Below, piece after piece: positions 53,298 to 61,963 of a stretch of 64,000 nt of DNA. Both the position numbers and the translations under genes were made by a program. This stretch comes from Fimbriimonadales bacterium (GTDB taxonomy: Bacteria; Armatimonadota; Fimbriimonadia; Fimbriimonadales; ATM1): assembly GCA_026129745.1 (NCBI GenBank), contig JAHCHL010000007.1, forward strand, positions 62,001-126,000, given 5' to 3'. Under the pieces are notes generated by a model, which ran no database searches, was not told the origin of the DNA, and saw only the letters and a program-made list of their open reading frames with translations. Each line of letters opens with the position of its first letter. Position 1 is the first letter of the stretch.

Positions 53298-54524
53298 TTA
53301 GCTCTGGAGAGCGTCGCCTGCGGAGAGGTTCTGAATCGCGTCGACGAGGGGCATGAACATCGCAATGACGATGAACAGAACGATGAATCCGAGTGTAACG
53401 ATCAGGATCGGTTCGAGTGCCGCTGTCAGCGATGCCAGAGTCGCTTCGACTTCGCCTTCGTAGAAGTCTGCGATTTTTTGGAGCATGAAGTCGAGTGAAC
53501 CAGACTCTTCACCAACCGAGATCATGTGAACGACCATCGGCGGGAACTGTCGGCTCCTTTCGAGCGGATCTCCGATTCGGTCTCCTTCTCGGATCCTGGC
53601 ACGGGCTTCAAGAACTGCGTCGGCAATGATGTGGTTTCCGACTGTTCCCGCGACGGTTTCCATCGCTTGGAGGATTGGTACGCCCGACGTGAGGAGCGTT
53701 CCGAGCGTTCGGCTGAATCGAGCAAGGCAGATCTTATGATGGAGCTTTCCGAACACAGGGATCTTGAGCTTGACCCGGTCGGCAACGCGGCGGCCGAACT
53801 GAGTACTGACGAATGCTTTCCAAATGATAAGGAATAGAACCAGTCCGCCAATCAGGTAGTACCACTTCGTGGTGATGAAGTTCGATATGTCGATTAGCAA
53901 CTGGGTTGCTGCCGGAAAATCTTTGATTCCGAGGTCCTTGAAGACTGCAATGAACTGCGGAATGATGTAGGACACCAAGAATAGAACGATTCCAACTGCA
54001 AGCAGCAAGACGATCACCGGATAGGTAACGGCAGCTCGTATCTTGCGCCTCAGTTCGACGTCCTTCTCGAGGAAGTGCGAGAGCCTCTGAAGTGCTTCTT
54101 CCAATACGCCGCCGACTTCGCCTGCTCTGACGAGACCGATGAAGAGGTTGCTGAAGGTCTTTGGATGCCGCTGCATGGCCCGGCTAAGCGACTCACCGCC
54201 CTCGACTCTTTCCGAGATGTCGGCGAGAATCTTTCGAAGCCTGGGGTCGTCGGTCTGCTGGCCCAACACGTCGAGGCACCGTACGAGCGAAACACCGGCA
54301 TCGACCATCGTCGAAAACTGTCGGCAAAATAACGCAAGCTTGCCGAGCTTGACTTTGCCGTAGGAGCGCGCCTTGCCGCGCTTCGCGCGCATCATTTCGA
54401 CTTCGAGGATTTGCATCCCCTGTTCGTCGAAACGTTGCCTTAGCAGCTCCTCGCTGTCGGCCTCGGCGGTCCCTTTTTGGACTGCGCCGGAGTTGTCTCG
54501 AAACGTATAGCTAAAGACCGGCAT
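53298..54524 (-). CDS. pilC: Pilus assembly platform protein PilC
   Basis: The 408-aa protein has two GspF-type domains (about 70-195 and 270-395) and membrane segments such as VIVLLLAVGIVLFLVSYIIP and IVTLGFIVLFIVIAMFMPL. Conserved GVPILQAMETVA and GEESGSLDFML regions are present. It is the inner-membrane platform of the pilus motor. It is 13 bp downstream of pilT. Confidence 0.94.
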   Translation of the reverse strand: MPVFSYTFRDNSGAVQKGTAEADSEELLRQRFDEQGMQILEVEMMRAKRGKARSYGKVKLGKLALFCRQFSTMVDAGVSLVRCLDVLGQQTDDPRLRKILADISERVEGGESLSRAMQRHPKTFSNLFIGLVRAGEVGGVLEEALQRLSHFLEKDVELRRKIRAAVTYPVIVLLLAVGIVLFLVSYIIPQFIAVFKDLGIKDFPAATQLLIDISNFITTKWYYLIGGLVLFLIIWKAFVSTQFGRRVADRVKLKIPVFGKLHHKICLARFSRTLGTLLTSGVPILQAMETVAGTVGNHIIADAVLEARARIREGDRIGDPLERSRQFPPMVVHMISVGEESGSLDFMLQKIADFYEGEVEATLASLTAALEPILIVTLGFIVLFIVIAMFMPLVDAIQNLSAGDALQS

Positions 54525-54537
54525 TTAGGTTGACTCC

Positions 54538-55731
54538 TTACCTACCCGCGGCACCTGGTGCGGCTGTAGCACCGGACGCTGTGGGCGTGTTGATCATCTT
54601 CTTCAGTTCGTCGATGTTGATGGCCCTTGCCATCGCATCCTCGAAGGTGATGAAGCCTTTCATGTAGAGGTCGCGCAGGTTTTGGTCCATCGACTGCATG
54701 CCATGCGCGCCACTCGTCTGAATCATAGACGGTATCTGGTGAGTTTTGTTCTCCCGGATGAGGTTTCTGATGGCGGGCGTGGCGATCATGACCTCAATGG
54801 CGGGGATTCGTCCCGGCGATCCTGCCCTTGGGAGGAGCTGCTGCGAGATGACGGCTTGGAGGTTGTTCGCGAGCTGGATTCTGATCTGGTCTTGCTGACC
54901 TGGAGGGAAAACGTCGATGATACGGTCGATCGATTCGGAGGCGTTGTTCGTGTGCAGCGTGGCGAAGACAAGGTGTCCCGTTTCTGCCGCAGTGATCGCA
55001 AGCGCAATCGTTTCCGTATCTCGCATTTCGCCGACGAGGATAACGTCGGGGTCTTCTCTGAGGCAGGCTCTCAGCGCGTTTGCGAACGCGTGGGTGTCGT
55101 GGCCCAATTCGCGCTGATTGATGATCGAAAGATTGTGCGAGTGGAGGTATTCAATTGGGTCTTCGATCGTGATGATGTGTTCTGCCCTGCTTCGGTTGAT
55201 CTGGTTAATCATCGCTGCGAGCGTTGTGGACTTACCGTGACCGGTAGGTCCGGTGCACAGAATGAGTCCTCTCGGCTTTTTAGAAAGTTCTTCGAGAATC
55301 GGTGGCAAGTTGAGTTCGCGAACAGTCGGGATTCTGTTTGGAATCAATCGGAAGGCTCCTGCGATCGCTCCTCTGTCGCGATAGTAGTTGACACGGAAGC
55401 GCGCCTTCTTCGGAAGCGAGTAGCTGAAGTCGAGTTCGAGCGTTCGCTCGAATCGTTCGATCTGCTCATCGTTGACGATTGCGTACAGCAACCGCGCTGT
55501 GTCGGTTGGCGCGAGCTTTTCGTAGTTCAGTCGAATGAGCTTTCCATCGACACGAATCACGGGCTCTGCGTCATAGCATATGTGCAGGTCGGACGAGTTT
55601 TTCTCAACGACGATGTTGAGCAGCTCGTCGATGTGGAGGTCGTCGACTGGGCGCGGTTTTGTGGACGGCCCTTCTTCTTCGACAACCTCCGTGACTCTGC
55701 CCGGCAGTTCGAATATCAGTTCTACTTCCAT
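54538..55731 (-). CDS. pilT: Pilus retraction ATPase
   Basis: The 397-aa protein is a PilT-type hexameric ATPase. Walker A is GPTGHGKST, the Asp box LIIT-like EDPIEYLH, Walker B LREDPDVILVGEMRD, and the retraction-specific AIRNLIRENKTHQI region. An N-terminal extension of about 30 residues and an Ala/Gly-rich C-terminal tail are extra. It lies 24 bp after pilB. Confidence 0.94.
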   Translation of the reverse strand: MEVELIFELPGRVTEVVEEEGPSTKPRPVDDLHIDELLNIVVEKNSSDLHICYDAEPVIRVDGKLIRLNYEKLAPTDTARLLYAIVNDEQIERFERTLELDFSYSLPKKARFRVNYYRDRGAIAGAFRLIPNRIPTVRELNLPPILEELSKKPRGLILCTGPTGHGKSTTLAAMINQINRSRAEHIITIEDPIEYLHSHNLSIINQRELGHDTHAFANALRACLREDPDVILVGEMRDTETIALAITAAETGHLVFATLHTNNASESIDRIIDVFPPGQQDQIRIQLANNLQAVISQQLLPRAGSPGRIPAIEVMIATPAIRNLIRENKTHQIPSMIQTSGAHGMQSMDQNLRDLYMKGFITFEDAMARAINIDELKKMINTPTASGATAAPGAAGR

Positions 55732-55755
55732 CTTTTTCCTTGTTCTTGATTTCCT

Positions 55756-57537
55756 TTAGAAGCCTGCAGTGAAGACGACACGCATGACTTCTTCCGGCGT
55801 TGTGACGCCAGCAAGAATCTTGATTAGACCGTCTTCTCGAAGTTCGTTCATTCCGTTCGCTTTCGCCGCTTCTTTGATGTCGGCGAGCGGTGCGCGGCGC
55901 ACGACGAGTTCCGCGATTTCTGCGTTCATTCTCATCAATTCATAGATCCCGATTCGTCCTCGGAATCCGGTGAACTTACAGTTTTCGCATCCTCTGCCAC
56001 GGTATAGCGTGACCGGCGCAGTGGGGTCTTCGACTTTGAATCCGAATCGGCGCAAGTCGCCTTGCTGCACTTCGTACGCTTCCTTACATTCGTTGCAGTT
56101 TCGTCGTCCAAGTCTTTGAGCGAGAACTCCGATAACGGTCGCGGAGATGAGGTACGTCTCAACGCCCATGTCCGCCATACGAACGACTGCGGAGGGGGCG
56201 TCGTTCGTGTGAAGCGTCGAAAGGACCAGGTGTCCGGTCAGCGACGCTTCGATCGCGATTTCTGCCGTTTCGAGGTCTCGCATTTCGCCGACCATGATGA
56301 TGTCGGGGTCTTGTCGCAAGAAGTGTCGAAGAGCGTTTGCGAACGAGAGACCGGCTTTTCGGTTGACTTGCACTTGCGCGATTCCACCAAGCTGATACTC
56401 GATCGGGTCCTCGATCGTGATGATGTTCTTCTCGATCGAGTTGAGCTTGTTGAGAACGGAGTACTGCGTCGTGGTCTTACCGGCACCGGTTGGTCCCGTC
56501 GACAAGAACATACCGTTCGGCTGCGAAACCAGTTCGTCGACTTGCGCTTGATTCTCTTCGGTGAACCCAAGCTTCTCAAGGCCGATCATGATGCTCGTCT
56601 TGTCGAGAATACGCATGACGATCTTTTCGCCAAAAGGCGTTGGAATGGACGAAACACGAAGGTCGTAGTCCTTGCCGCTCGACCGAATTTCAATGCGTCC
56701 GTCTTGCGGGAGTCTTCTTTCTGCGATGTTCATCTCCGCCATGATCTTGTAGCGGCTGATAAGCGGCGCCTGGAGGTTTTTCGGGATCGTCATCGCCTCG
56801 TGGAGAACGCCGTCGATTCGGTACCGGACTCGGACGCCGCGCTGTTGCGGCTCCACGTGAATGTCCGATGCTCGGTCTGAAATCGCCTGTTGGATCAGCG
56901 CGTTCGCGAGACGAATAATGGGCGCCTGCTCGGCGACTTGCGCGACAGCGGCCTCGTCATCTTCAACGACGATGTCGCGGCTCGCACCAGCTTCGGCAAT
57001 CGCTTTGCTGATGTCACCGCGCATATTGACGGCGGCCATTGTGTTGCCACCACCGGCAACAGCTCCCGCTGTCGACCCGGCTCCGTTCCCTTCTGCCCCG
57101 CCACCACCGTAGTATCGGCGGATTGCGTCCTCAATAGCTCCTCGGACGGCAAGCACCGGAATGACTCGGCAGCCCGATGCGAGTTGGACGTCGTCGATCG
57201 CCTGCAAGTTGTTAGGGTTCGCCATCGCCAGAAACAGCGACAGTCCGTCTTTTTTGTAAGGAAGCACCGAGTTGTTGCGCGCGATGCGCTCAGGCACGAC
57301 GTTGAGCGCGCTACCATCGACCTGTTCCGAGTCGAGGTCGACGAATTTGACCCCAAGCTCTTGAGCTTGAGCTTCGACTACTTCCCTTTCACCGACAAAA
57401 CCGAGATCGACGAGCACCCGACCGAGATCGGACACTTTGCTTTGCTCTTTGACCTTCAGAGCTTCCTGTAGCTGTTCGCTGTTTAGGTAGCCCTTTTCGA
57501 TCAGATAGTCCGCTAAAGGCTTACGCGAGATTGCCAT
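55756..57537 (-). CDS. pilB: Pilus extension ATPase
   Basis: The 593-aa protein has an N-terminal MshEN/GspE domain (about 1-150), a Gly/Ala-rich linker, and a C-terminal ATPase with Walker A GPTGAGKTT, IEDPIEYQL, and a four-cysteine zinc motif (CNEC...CENC) typical of PilB. ATG 57537 is chosen because AGGAGTGG precedes it; the frame to 57630 adds 31 residues of non-homologous Cys/Arg-rich sequence. It is the first gene of the pilus block. Confidence 0.94.
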   Translation of the reverse strand: MAISRKPLADYLIEKGYLNSEQLQEALKVKEQSKVSDLGRVLVDLGFVGEREVVEAQAQELGVKFVDLDSEQVDGSALNVVPERIARNNSVLPYKKDGLSLFLAMANPNNLQAIDDVQLASGCRVIPVLAVRGAIEDAIRRYYGGGGAEGNGAGSTAGAVAGGGNTMAAVNMRGDISKAIAEAGASRDIVVEDDEAAVAQVAEQAPIIRLANALIQQAISDRASDIHVEPQQRGVRVRYRIDGVLHEAMTIPKNLQAPLISRYKIMAEMNIAERRLPQDGRIEIRSSGKDYDLRVSSIPTPFGEKIVMRILDKTSIMIGLEKLGFTEENQAQVDELVSQPNGMFLSTGPTGAGKTTTQYSVLNKLNSIEKNIITIEDPIEYQLGGIAQVQVNRKAGLSFANALRHFLRQDPDIIMVGEMRDLETAEIAIEASLTGHLVLSTLHTNDAPSAVVRMADMGVETYLISATVIGVLAQRLGRRNCNECKEAYEVQQGDLRRFGFKVEDPTAPVTLYRGRGCENCKFTGFRGRIGIYELMRMNAEIAELVVRRAPLADIKEAAKANGMNELREDGLIKILAGVTTPEEVMRVVFTAGF

Positions 57538-57722
57538 GTTGTCACACCACTCCTGCCCCGTGAGACCGACGCAACACCGAACACGCGGGGAATCTAAGCA
57601 TACCCCTGTATTCTTTGCCGTCCGAGTCACCCATGGAGCGTTAGATTAGGAGACGCCGCCAACCTTCTGAAAAGTTCAACGAGCGGGTGACTGGATCATG
57701 GCTTGTTTCGTATAGCAAAGAG

Positions 57723-58529
57723 ATGATGGCTCTCTTATTTCTGGCCCTCGCGTTCCAAGCGCCCTCCCCGACTGTTTCGGGCGACCACTGTACGGCCACG
57801 CTCGTTACGGATGTGCAAAGCGCCGCTCCCGGCCAGGAGATCCGTGTCGGGGTTAGGTTCAACATGGACCCGAAGTGGCACATCTACTGGATCAATCCTG
57901 GGGACTCGGGGCTGGCGACTTCGATCAATTGGCATGAGAGCCCCGGCTTGAACTTCGGTGAACTCCAGTGGCCGGCTCCGATGCGCTTTACTGGAGCTGG
58001 TGCGGTCGGCTATGGCTATGAAGAGTCGGTGCTGCTCTATTCAAAGGTGCGTGTCAGCGATGAGGCGAAAGTGGGCGACAGAATCCGAGTTGGAGCAGAC
58101 GTGTCTTGGCTCGTTTGTGAGGAAGCCTGCATCCCGGGCGGCGGGAAGGTTTGGATCGAGCTTCCGATTTCTGCTGGCGAGGGGACTCCAAGCGAGGCAG
58201 CACACGACTTCGAAAAGTCAGCGGCTCGCGTTCCGAAACTACTTCAGGGGGTGTCGGCACAACGGTCACAACGAGGTTACGTCCTGACGCTGCCGATAAG
58301 CGGCGAAGGAGTTAAGTCCGCCTACTTCTTCTCGACTGCTCAAGAGGTCGTATCACATGGGGCGGATCAGGCTGTGGACAAGTCCGGGCAACTGAAACTG
58401 ACCCTTTTGCGTAGCGAATACTCTACAAGGGAACCCGAAGAGCTTACAGGTGTCGTATTAGTTGTGGGCACAGATGGAAAGCCCAAAGCCTATCGCATTG
58501 CGGCGCGTCTCGCCTCGGAGAGTCGATAG
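57723..58529 (+). CDS. DsbD N-terminal-domain-like exported protein
   Basis: The predicted protein is 268 aa with a short hydrophobic leader (MMALLFLALAFQAPSP). The body matches the DsbD alpha/DsbC corrector domain: WHIYWINPGDSG, GYGYEESVLLYSKV and the SWLVCEEACIPG motif with a cysteine pair. Classical DsbD continues with eight membrane helices and a thioredoxin domain; neither is here. It may pass electrons to the adjacent redoxin lipoprotein. GTG 57687 is an alternative start. It is divergent from pilB. Confidence 0.78.
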   Translation: MMALLFLALAFQAPSPTVSGDHCTATLVTDVQSAAPGQEIRVGVRFNMDPKWHIYWINPGDSGLATSINWHESPGLNFGELQWPAPMRFTGAGAVGYGYEESVLLYSKVRVSDEAKVGDRIRVGADVSWLVCEEACIPGGGKVWIELPISAGEGTPSEAAHDFEKSAARVPKLLQGVSAQRSQRGYVLTLPISGEGVKSAYFFSTAQEVVSHGADQAVDKSGQLKLTLLRSEYSTREPEELTGVVLVVGTDGKPKAYRIAARLASESR

Positions 58530-58580
58530 GTTCGTCGACAAGCAATATCGGAACCTAAAGAAACAGTAGGAGGAAACTGA

Positions 58581-59231
58581 GTGAAAACCCTATTAGCAAT
58601 CGCTGTCATATCGATTTCGGCCGCCTGCACGATGAACGCGTCCGGCAAGGTTGGTGAGCAAGGTGGCGCAACAACAGCTGGCGCTGAGTCTGCTGCCGGC
58701 CTCGGGGCTGCTCCGTTGTTCACATTGACCTCTGCCGATGGCAAAACGGTCAATCTCGCCGAATTCAAAGGCAAGTATGTCGTTCTCGAGTGGTGGAATC
58801 ACGAGTGTCCCTTCGTGGTGAAGCACTACGGCGCTGGCAATATGCAGAAGCTTCAGAAGGAGTTCACGGAAAAGGGTGTCATTTGGCTGACCATCAACTC
58901 TTCTGCTCCTGGCAAGCAAGGCCATGTCAACGGCGAGCAAGCCATTTCGCTGATGAAGGAAAAGAAGGCTGCTCCGACGCACGTGCTTCTTGACCACGAC
59001 GGCAAGGTTGGCAAGATGTACGATGCGAAGACCACACCACAGATGATTCTCATTTCGCCAGAGGGCGTGATTCTCTACGATGGCGCGATCGACAGCATCC
59101 GCAGCTCGAATCCAGCCGACATCGAGAAAGCTGAGAACTACCTGGTGAAGGCTTTCGCAGAAGCATCGAGCGGCAAGCCCGTCAGCACACCGAAGACTCA
59201 GCCTTACGGTTGCTCAGTCAAGTATCCGTAA
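58581..59231 (+). CDS. Redoxin-type (AhpC/TSA-like) lipoprotein
   Basis: The 216-aa protein has a lipoprotein signal with Cys16 (SISAAC), an Ala/Gly linker and a thioredoxin fold. The peroxidatic-type cysteine is in WWNHECPFVVKHYG, a single-Cys variant rather than CxxC, and TTPQMILISPEGVILY supplies the cis-Pro region. A PVSTPKTQPYGC tail adds another cysteine. The start is GTG 58581 with AGGAGG upstream. It lies 51 bp after the DsbD-like gene, probably in the same transcript. Confidence 0.87.
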   Translation: MKTLLAIAVISISAACTMNASGKVGEQGGATTAGAESAAGLGAAPLFTLTSADGKTVNLAEFKGKYVVLEWWNHECPFVVKHYGAGNMQKLQKEFTEKGVIWLTINSSAPGKQGHVNGEQAISLMKEKKAAPTHVLLDHDGKVGKMYDAKTTPQMILISPEGVILYDGAIDSIRSSNPADIEKAENYLVKAFAEASSGKPVSTPKTQPYGCSVKYP

Positions 59232-59243
59232 ACCTTCAATTCG

Positions 59244-59282
59244 AATCCCCGCACGATTTGCACTGTGCGGGGATTTTTTGTT
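59244..59282 (+). terminator. Rho-independent terminator after the redoxin gene
   Basis: A perfect stem of about 11 bp (59244-59254 with 59265-59275, 10-nt loop) is followed by TTTTTTG. It is a strong terminator. Confidence 0.88.
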
Positions 59283-59326
59283 TTGTAGAGACTCGACTGG
59301 CAACACGCGAAATGCTGCAGTTTGCA

Positions 59327-60004
59327 TCAGTGCTCGCTTCGCAATTGCTCGACGGTAACCTTGACCTCGTCGTGTGAAATCCTTCCTTCGATGGCCGACT
59401 GCAATCTTTCATACGTGTAAGCCTCACCGTACTCAAAGGAAGGAAGGACAAACAGATTCGAGTCGCGCATCGCGGCAGCAAGCTTTGCATGAAAGTCCGC
59501 TAATCGAGGTGACGCTCGTCTCGCCAAAAAAATGATCGCAGGAGCTGCTGCAATTCTCCATTCACCGGATGATTCGCGCCTTGCATGAAACACATAGCGA
59601 CCGAGATCTCGTTGGTGCGATTCGTTCCAGCTTGTCTCGTCGAACGCAATTTCGAATTTCACTTTTCCTCTTGTGCCATCGATGGTTGAGTCCTCAATTT
59701 TCATTCTCGAACTCCAGTCGAGAGCATGTCGATTGTCATCAATGAGAATTGAGCAGAACTGGACAAATTGGTCTTCTGTCCAGCCGACATCGCTTCGTTC
59801 ACGATGCGGAGTTATTCGATAGAGGGCTCGCCAATCGTGAGATTGCAGCGAAGCAATGTGCTTTCTGGCAACGCGATCCGCAGATTCGGGCAACGACAGG
59901 TAAACAAGAGTCACTATTGCGACGACCGCAATACTAATAGCCAACAGAATCAAGCTTCGTTTCGATCGTTTCAAAAGCCGCAGTTTCCTGTGTTGGAGTT
60001 GCAA
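59327..60004 (-). CDS. Membrane-anchored protein of unknown function
   Basis: The 225-aa protein has a very basic N-terminus, one transmembrane helix (LILLAISIAVVAIVTLVYLSL) and an extracytoplasmic domain of about 190 residues with NTF2-like features (HDWRALYRITPHRERSD). No family is assigned with certainty. The start overlaps the upstream Cys-rich gene by 34 bp. It has no copy in the duplicated cassette and ends the minus-strand group. Confidence 0.72.
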   Translation of the reverse strand: MQLQHRKLRLLKRSKRSLILLAISIAVVAIVTLVYLSLPESADRVARKHIASLQSHDWRALYRITPHRERSDVGWTEDQFVQFCSILIDDNRHALDWSSRMKIEDSTIDGTRGKVKFEIAFDETSWNESHQRDLGRYVFHARRESSGEWRIAAAPAIIFLARRASPRLADFHAKLAAAMRDSNLFVLPSFEYGEAYTYERLQSAIEGRISHDEVKVTVEQLRSEH

Positions 60005-60309
60005 GTCACGGATGGATTAGATGTGCCAGGGCCATACTCGAGAACCGGCGCCTCATTGCACGGCGAATCACAATGTACTTCTGCGCATAGTCTTTGACAG
60101 CAAGCGCTCGATACCATATTGCAGCATTTGTATGTAGGCCCACTCGACTTGCCGCATGGGTGGCACGGATGCGCGTATGCACCGGTGCAGCTTGTGCCTG
60201 ATGGAGGGTTCCAAACGCTATACGCAACCTTAGCCAAACCAATCGACACGACTCCGAAAAGGAGGATGTTCAGCATCGCAATTAGAAAGCTCAGCCTAGT
60301 GTTGTTCAT
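59971..60309 (-). CDS. Membrane-anchored 12-cysteine protein, copy A
   Basis: The 112-aa protein has an N-terminal hydrophobic helix (LSFLIAMLNILLFGVVSIGLA) and then a compact domain with 12 cysteines: TSC, two HPC, KCCN, SACCQRLC, VHC, SPC, VTCN and the C-terminal GNCGF. It is a close paralogue of copy B at 61047. All 12 ectodomain cysteines are conserved between the two, which points to six disulphides or a metal cluster outside the cytosol. It lies 4 nt after its prepilin-like partner. I recognise no family. Confidence 0.78.
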   Translation of the reverse strand: MNNTRLSFLIAMLNILLFGVVSIGLAKVAYSVWNPPSGTSCTGAYAHPCHPCGKSSGPTYKCCNMVSSACCQRLCAEVHCDSPCNEAPVLEYGPGTSNPSVTCNSNTGNCGF

Positions 60310-60313
60310 TCAT

Positions 60314-60886
60314 TCATAATCCTTGTGTAAACCGGTAACTTCTCGGCCGATCTGCCCGAGCCTTTTTGACATGGCCTCCGATGCAGAGCTGGATTTCGAA
60401 CCTTCCAAGCAACGCCGAATCTGTCGATGATTCACGCGGCAAGTAGAAGACTTCGTCATGCACGGAGCAAATCACGATTGGCGTGTCGGCGCCATGAAGT
60501 CGCAACTGTTCAGTGAGCATCCCGGCTGTCGGGCCTCCCGGTGAACCTATGACCCACCACTCGTAAGTCGACGACCATGTTTCTTCGGCGCCCTTCGGAG
60601 TATCAGGGCAGTAGACGACAGCTTTCGATTCAAGGTAGGGCATTAACTCGCGATGTCTTCCAATGAACTTGAGGCCGCCAAGACCTTCGAGCGATACAGC
60701 CCAGTCGTTGTCCTGCGCATAAAGTTCCATCGCGGCGTAAATCTGCCTGAGATTTGACATGCACGCGGCTTGGCGAGCCTGTTCCCGTGAGGGAGTCAGC
60801 GCGACGAACAACAGGCCTGCGAGCAAGGCAACGATGAGCACCGCGATCAGAGTGTCTAGGATTGTGAATCCGCCGGGCCTATGCAT
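60314..60886 (-). CDS. Prepilin-like protein, copy A
   Basis: The 190-aa protein begins MHRPGG with FTILDTLIAVLIVALLAG after the processing site, so position +5 is Asp rather than the near-invariant Glu. The helix continues PSREQARQAACMSNLRQIYAA, followed by an alpha/beta domain with YCPDTP and a HDEVFYLPRESS segment seen in exported prepilin-type proteins. It is paralogous to copy B at 61382. ATG 60886 is preferred for the GAGG 8 nt upstream over 60901. Confidence 0.85.
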   Translation of the reverse strand: MHRPGGFTILDTLIAVLIVALLAGLLFVALTPSREQARQAACMSNLRQIYAAMELYAQDNDWAVSLEGLGGLKFIGRHRELMPYLESKAVVYCPDTPKGAEETWSSTYEWWVIGSPGGPTAGMLTEQLRLHGADTPIVICSVHDEVFYLPRESSTDSALLGRFEIQLCIGGHVKKARADRPRSYRFTQGL

Positions 60887-60928
60887 TGATTCGAACCTCA
60901 ACTTTCCTTTTGCGCTTTTGGCTGGCAG

Positions 60929-61017
60929 TCAGAGGCTCGGATTATCGACAAGAGCGAAGCCCCAGACAGCCACCATGGCTCACAGCATGGCAGTTGCGAC
61001 TTTATGATGTCGACATG
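60929..61017 (-). pseudogene. Remnant of the small membrane protein gene, copy A
   Basis: Reading leftward, AVWGFALVDNPSL then a stop (60929-60976) matches LAVWGFALIKEPGVLS in the intact 61-aa gene at 61933-62118. DNA homology extends through the flanking GAGGTTCGAA before the prepilin ATG and faintly upstream to a shared CATGTCGA. The frame is broken and shortened, so the third gene of the duplicated cassette appears to have decayed here. Confidence 0.55.
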
Positions 61018-61046
61018 AAGGTAACTCCAATTTCGCTTTGAAAGAT

Positions 61047-61385
61047 TCAAAAGCCGCAGTTACCTGTGTTGGAGTTGCATGTCACCGAAGGATCAGAAGT
61101 GCCAGTTCCGTACTCGAGAACCGGCGTTTCATCGCACGGCGATTCACAATAAACTTGTGCACATAGTCTTTGACAGCAAGCACTAGAAACCATATTGCAG
61201 CATTTGTATGTGTTGACAGATGTCTCTTTGTCGCAGGGACTGCAGGCATGCGCGTATGCAGAACTGCAGCTTGTTCCAGTAGGCGGATTCCACACTCCGG
61301 ATGCTATGTTTGCTAATCCCAGTAATACAACTGCACACAAAGTGATGTTTAGCGTTGCAAGTACGATTGATCTATCTGATTTCAT
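61047..61385 (-). CDS. Membrane-anchored 12-cysteine protein, copy B
   Basis: The 112-aa paralogue of copy A has a hydrophobic helix (IVLATLNITLCAVVLLGLA) with one extra Cys, then the same domain: WNPPTGTSC, KCCNMVSSACCQRLC, SPC, PVLEYG, SVTCNSNTGNCGF. The changes between copies avoid the cysteines and cluster in a loop (CDKETSVNTYK against CGKSSGPTYK). The start overlaps the prepilin-like stop by 4 nt, implying coupled translation. Confidence 0.8.
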   Translation of the reverse strand: MKSDRSIVLATLNITLCAVVLLGLANIASGVWNPPTGTSCSSAYAHACSPCDKETSVNTYKCCNMVSSACCQRLCAQVYCESPCDETPVLEYGTGTSDPSVTCNSNTGNCGF

Positions 61386-61963
61386 TGACTTAGATCTCCT
61401 CTCGTAAAGTGATAGCTCCTTGGCTGGTCCACTCTCGTTTTCCTAACATGTCCTCCAACGCAGAGTTGTATTTCAAACCGCCCAAGCAATGCTGAGTCGG
61501 TCGAAGACTCCCTCGGCAGGTAATAGACTTCGTCATGTATGGAGCATATAACAACTGGAGTGTCTGTTCCGTGAGTTCGTAGCTGCTCAGCGAACATCTT
61601 TGCTCCTGGACTGTCAGGGGGAGCCGAAATCGGCCATGAGTAAGTCGACCGCCATGTTGCCTTCGCGCCTTCTGGCGTATCGGGGCAATAGAAAAGTTCT
61701 TTCGATTTCAAGTAAGGCAAAAGATGCTTACTACCTCCAATCAGCTTGAGGCTTCCGAGACCCTCTAGCGATCCTGCCCAGTCGTTTTCCTGAGCGTACA
61801 GTTCCAACGCTGCATATATCTGCCTGAGGTTCGACATGCATGCAGCTTGTCGCGCTTGTTCCCGCGAGGGAGTCAGCGCGACAAACAAAACCCCTGCGAG
61901 CAAGGCGATGATGAGTACGGCGATCAGGGTGTCTAGGATCGTGAATCCATCTGTTCTCCGCAT
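61382..61963 (-). CDS. Prepilin-like protein, copy B
   Basis: The 193-aa protein begins MRRTDG then FTILDTLIAVLIIALLAG, again with Asp at +5 of the mature sequence. It retains PSREQARQAACMSNLRQIYAA and YCPDTPEG from copy A. It probably needs PilD processing. The upstream 61-aa gene overlaps its start by 31 bp. Confidence 0.87.
   Translation of the reverse strand: MRRTDGFTILDTLIAVLIIALLAGVLFVALTPSREQARQAACMSNLRQIYAALELYAQENDWAGSLEGLGSLKLIGGSKHLLPYLKSKELFYCPDTPEGAKATWRSTYSWPISAPPDSPGAKMFAEQLRTHGTDTPVVICSIHDEVYYLPRESSTDSALLGRFEIQLCVGGHVRKTRVDQPRSYHFTRGDLSQ

Noticed and set aside
57538-57630. 31-residue extension of PilB
   Set aside because: It has no homology and no ribosome site, whereas AGGAGTGG precedes ATG 57537.
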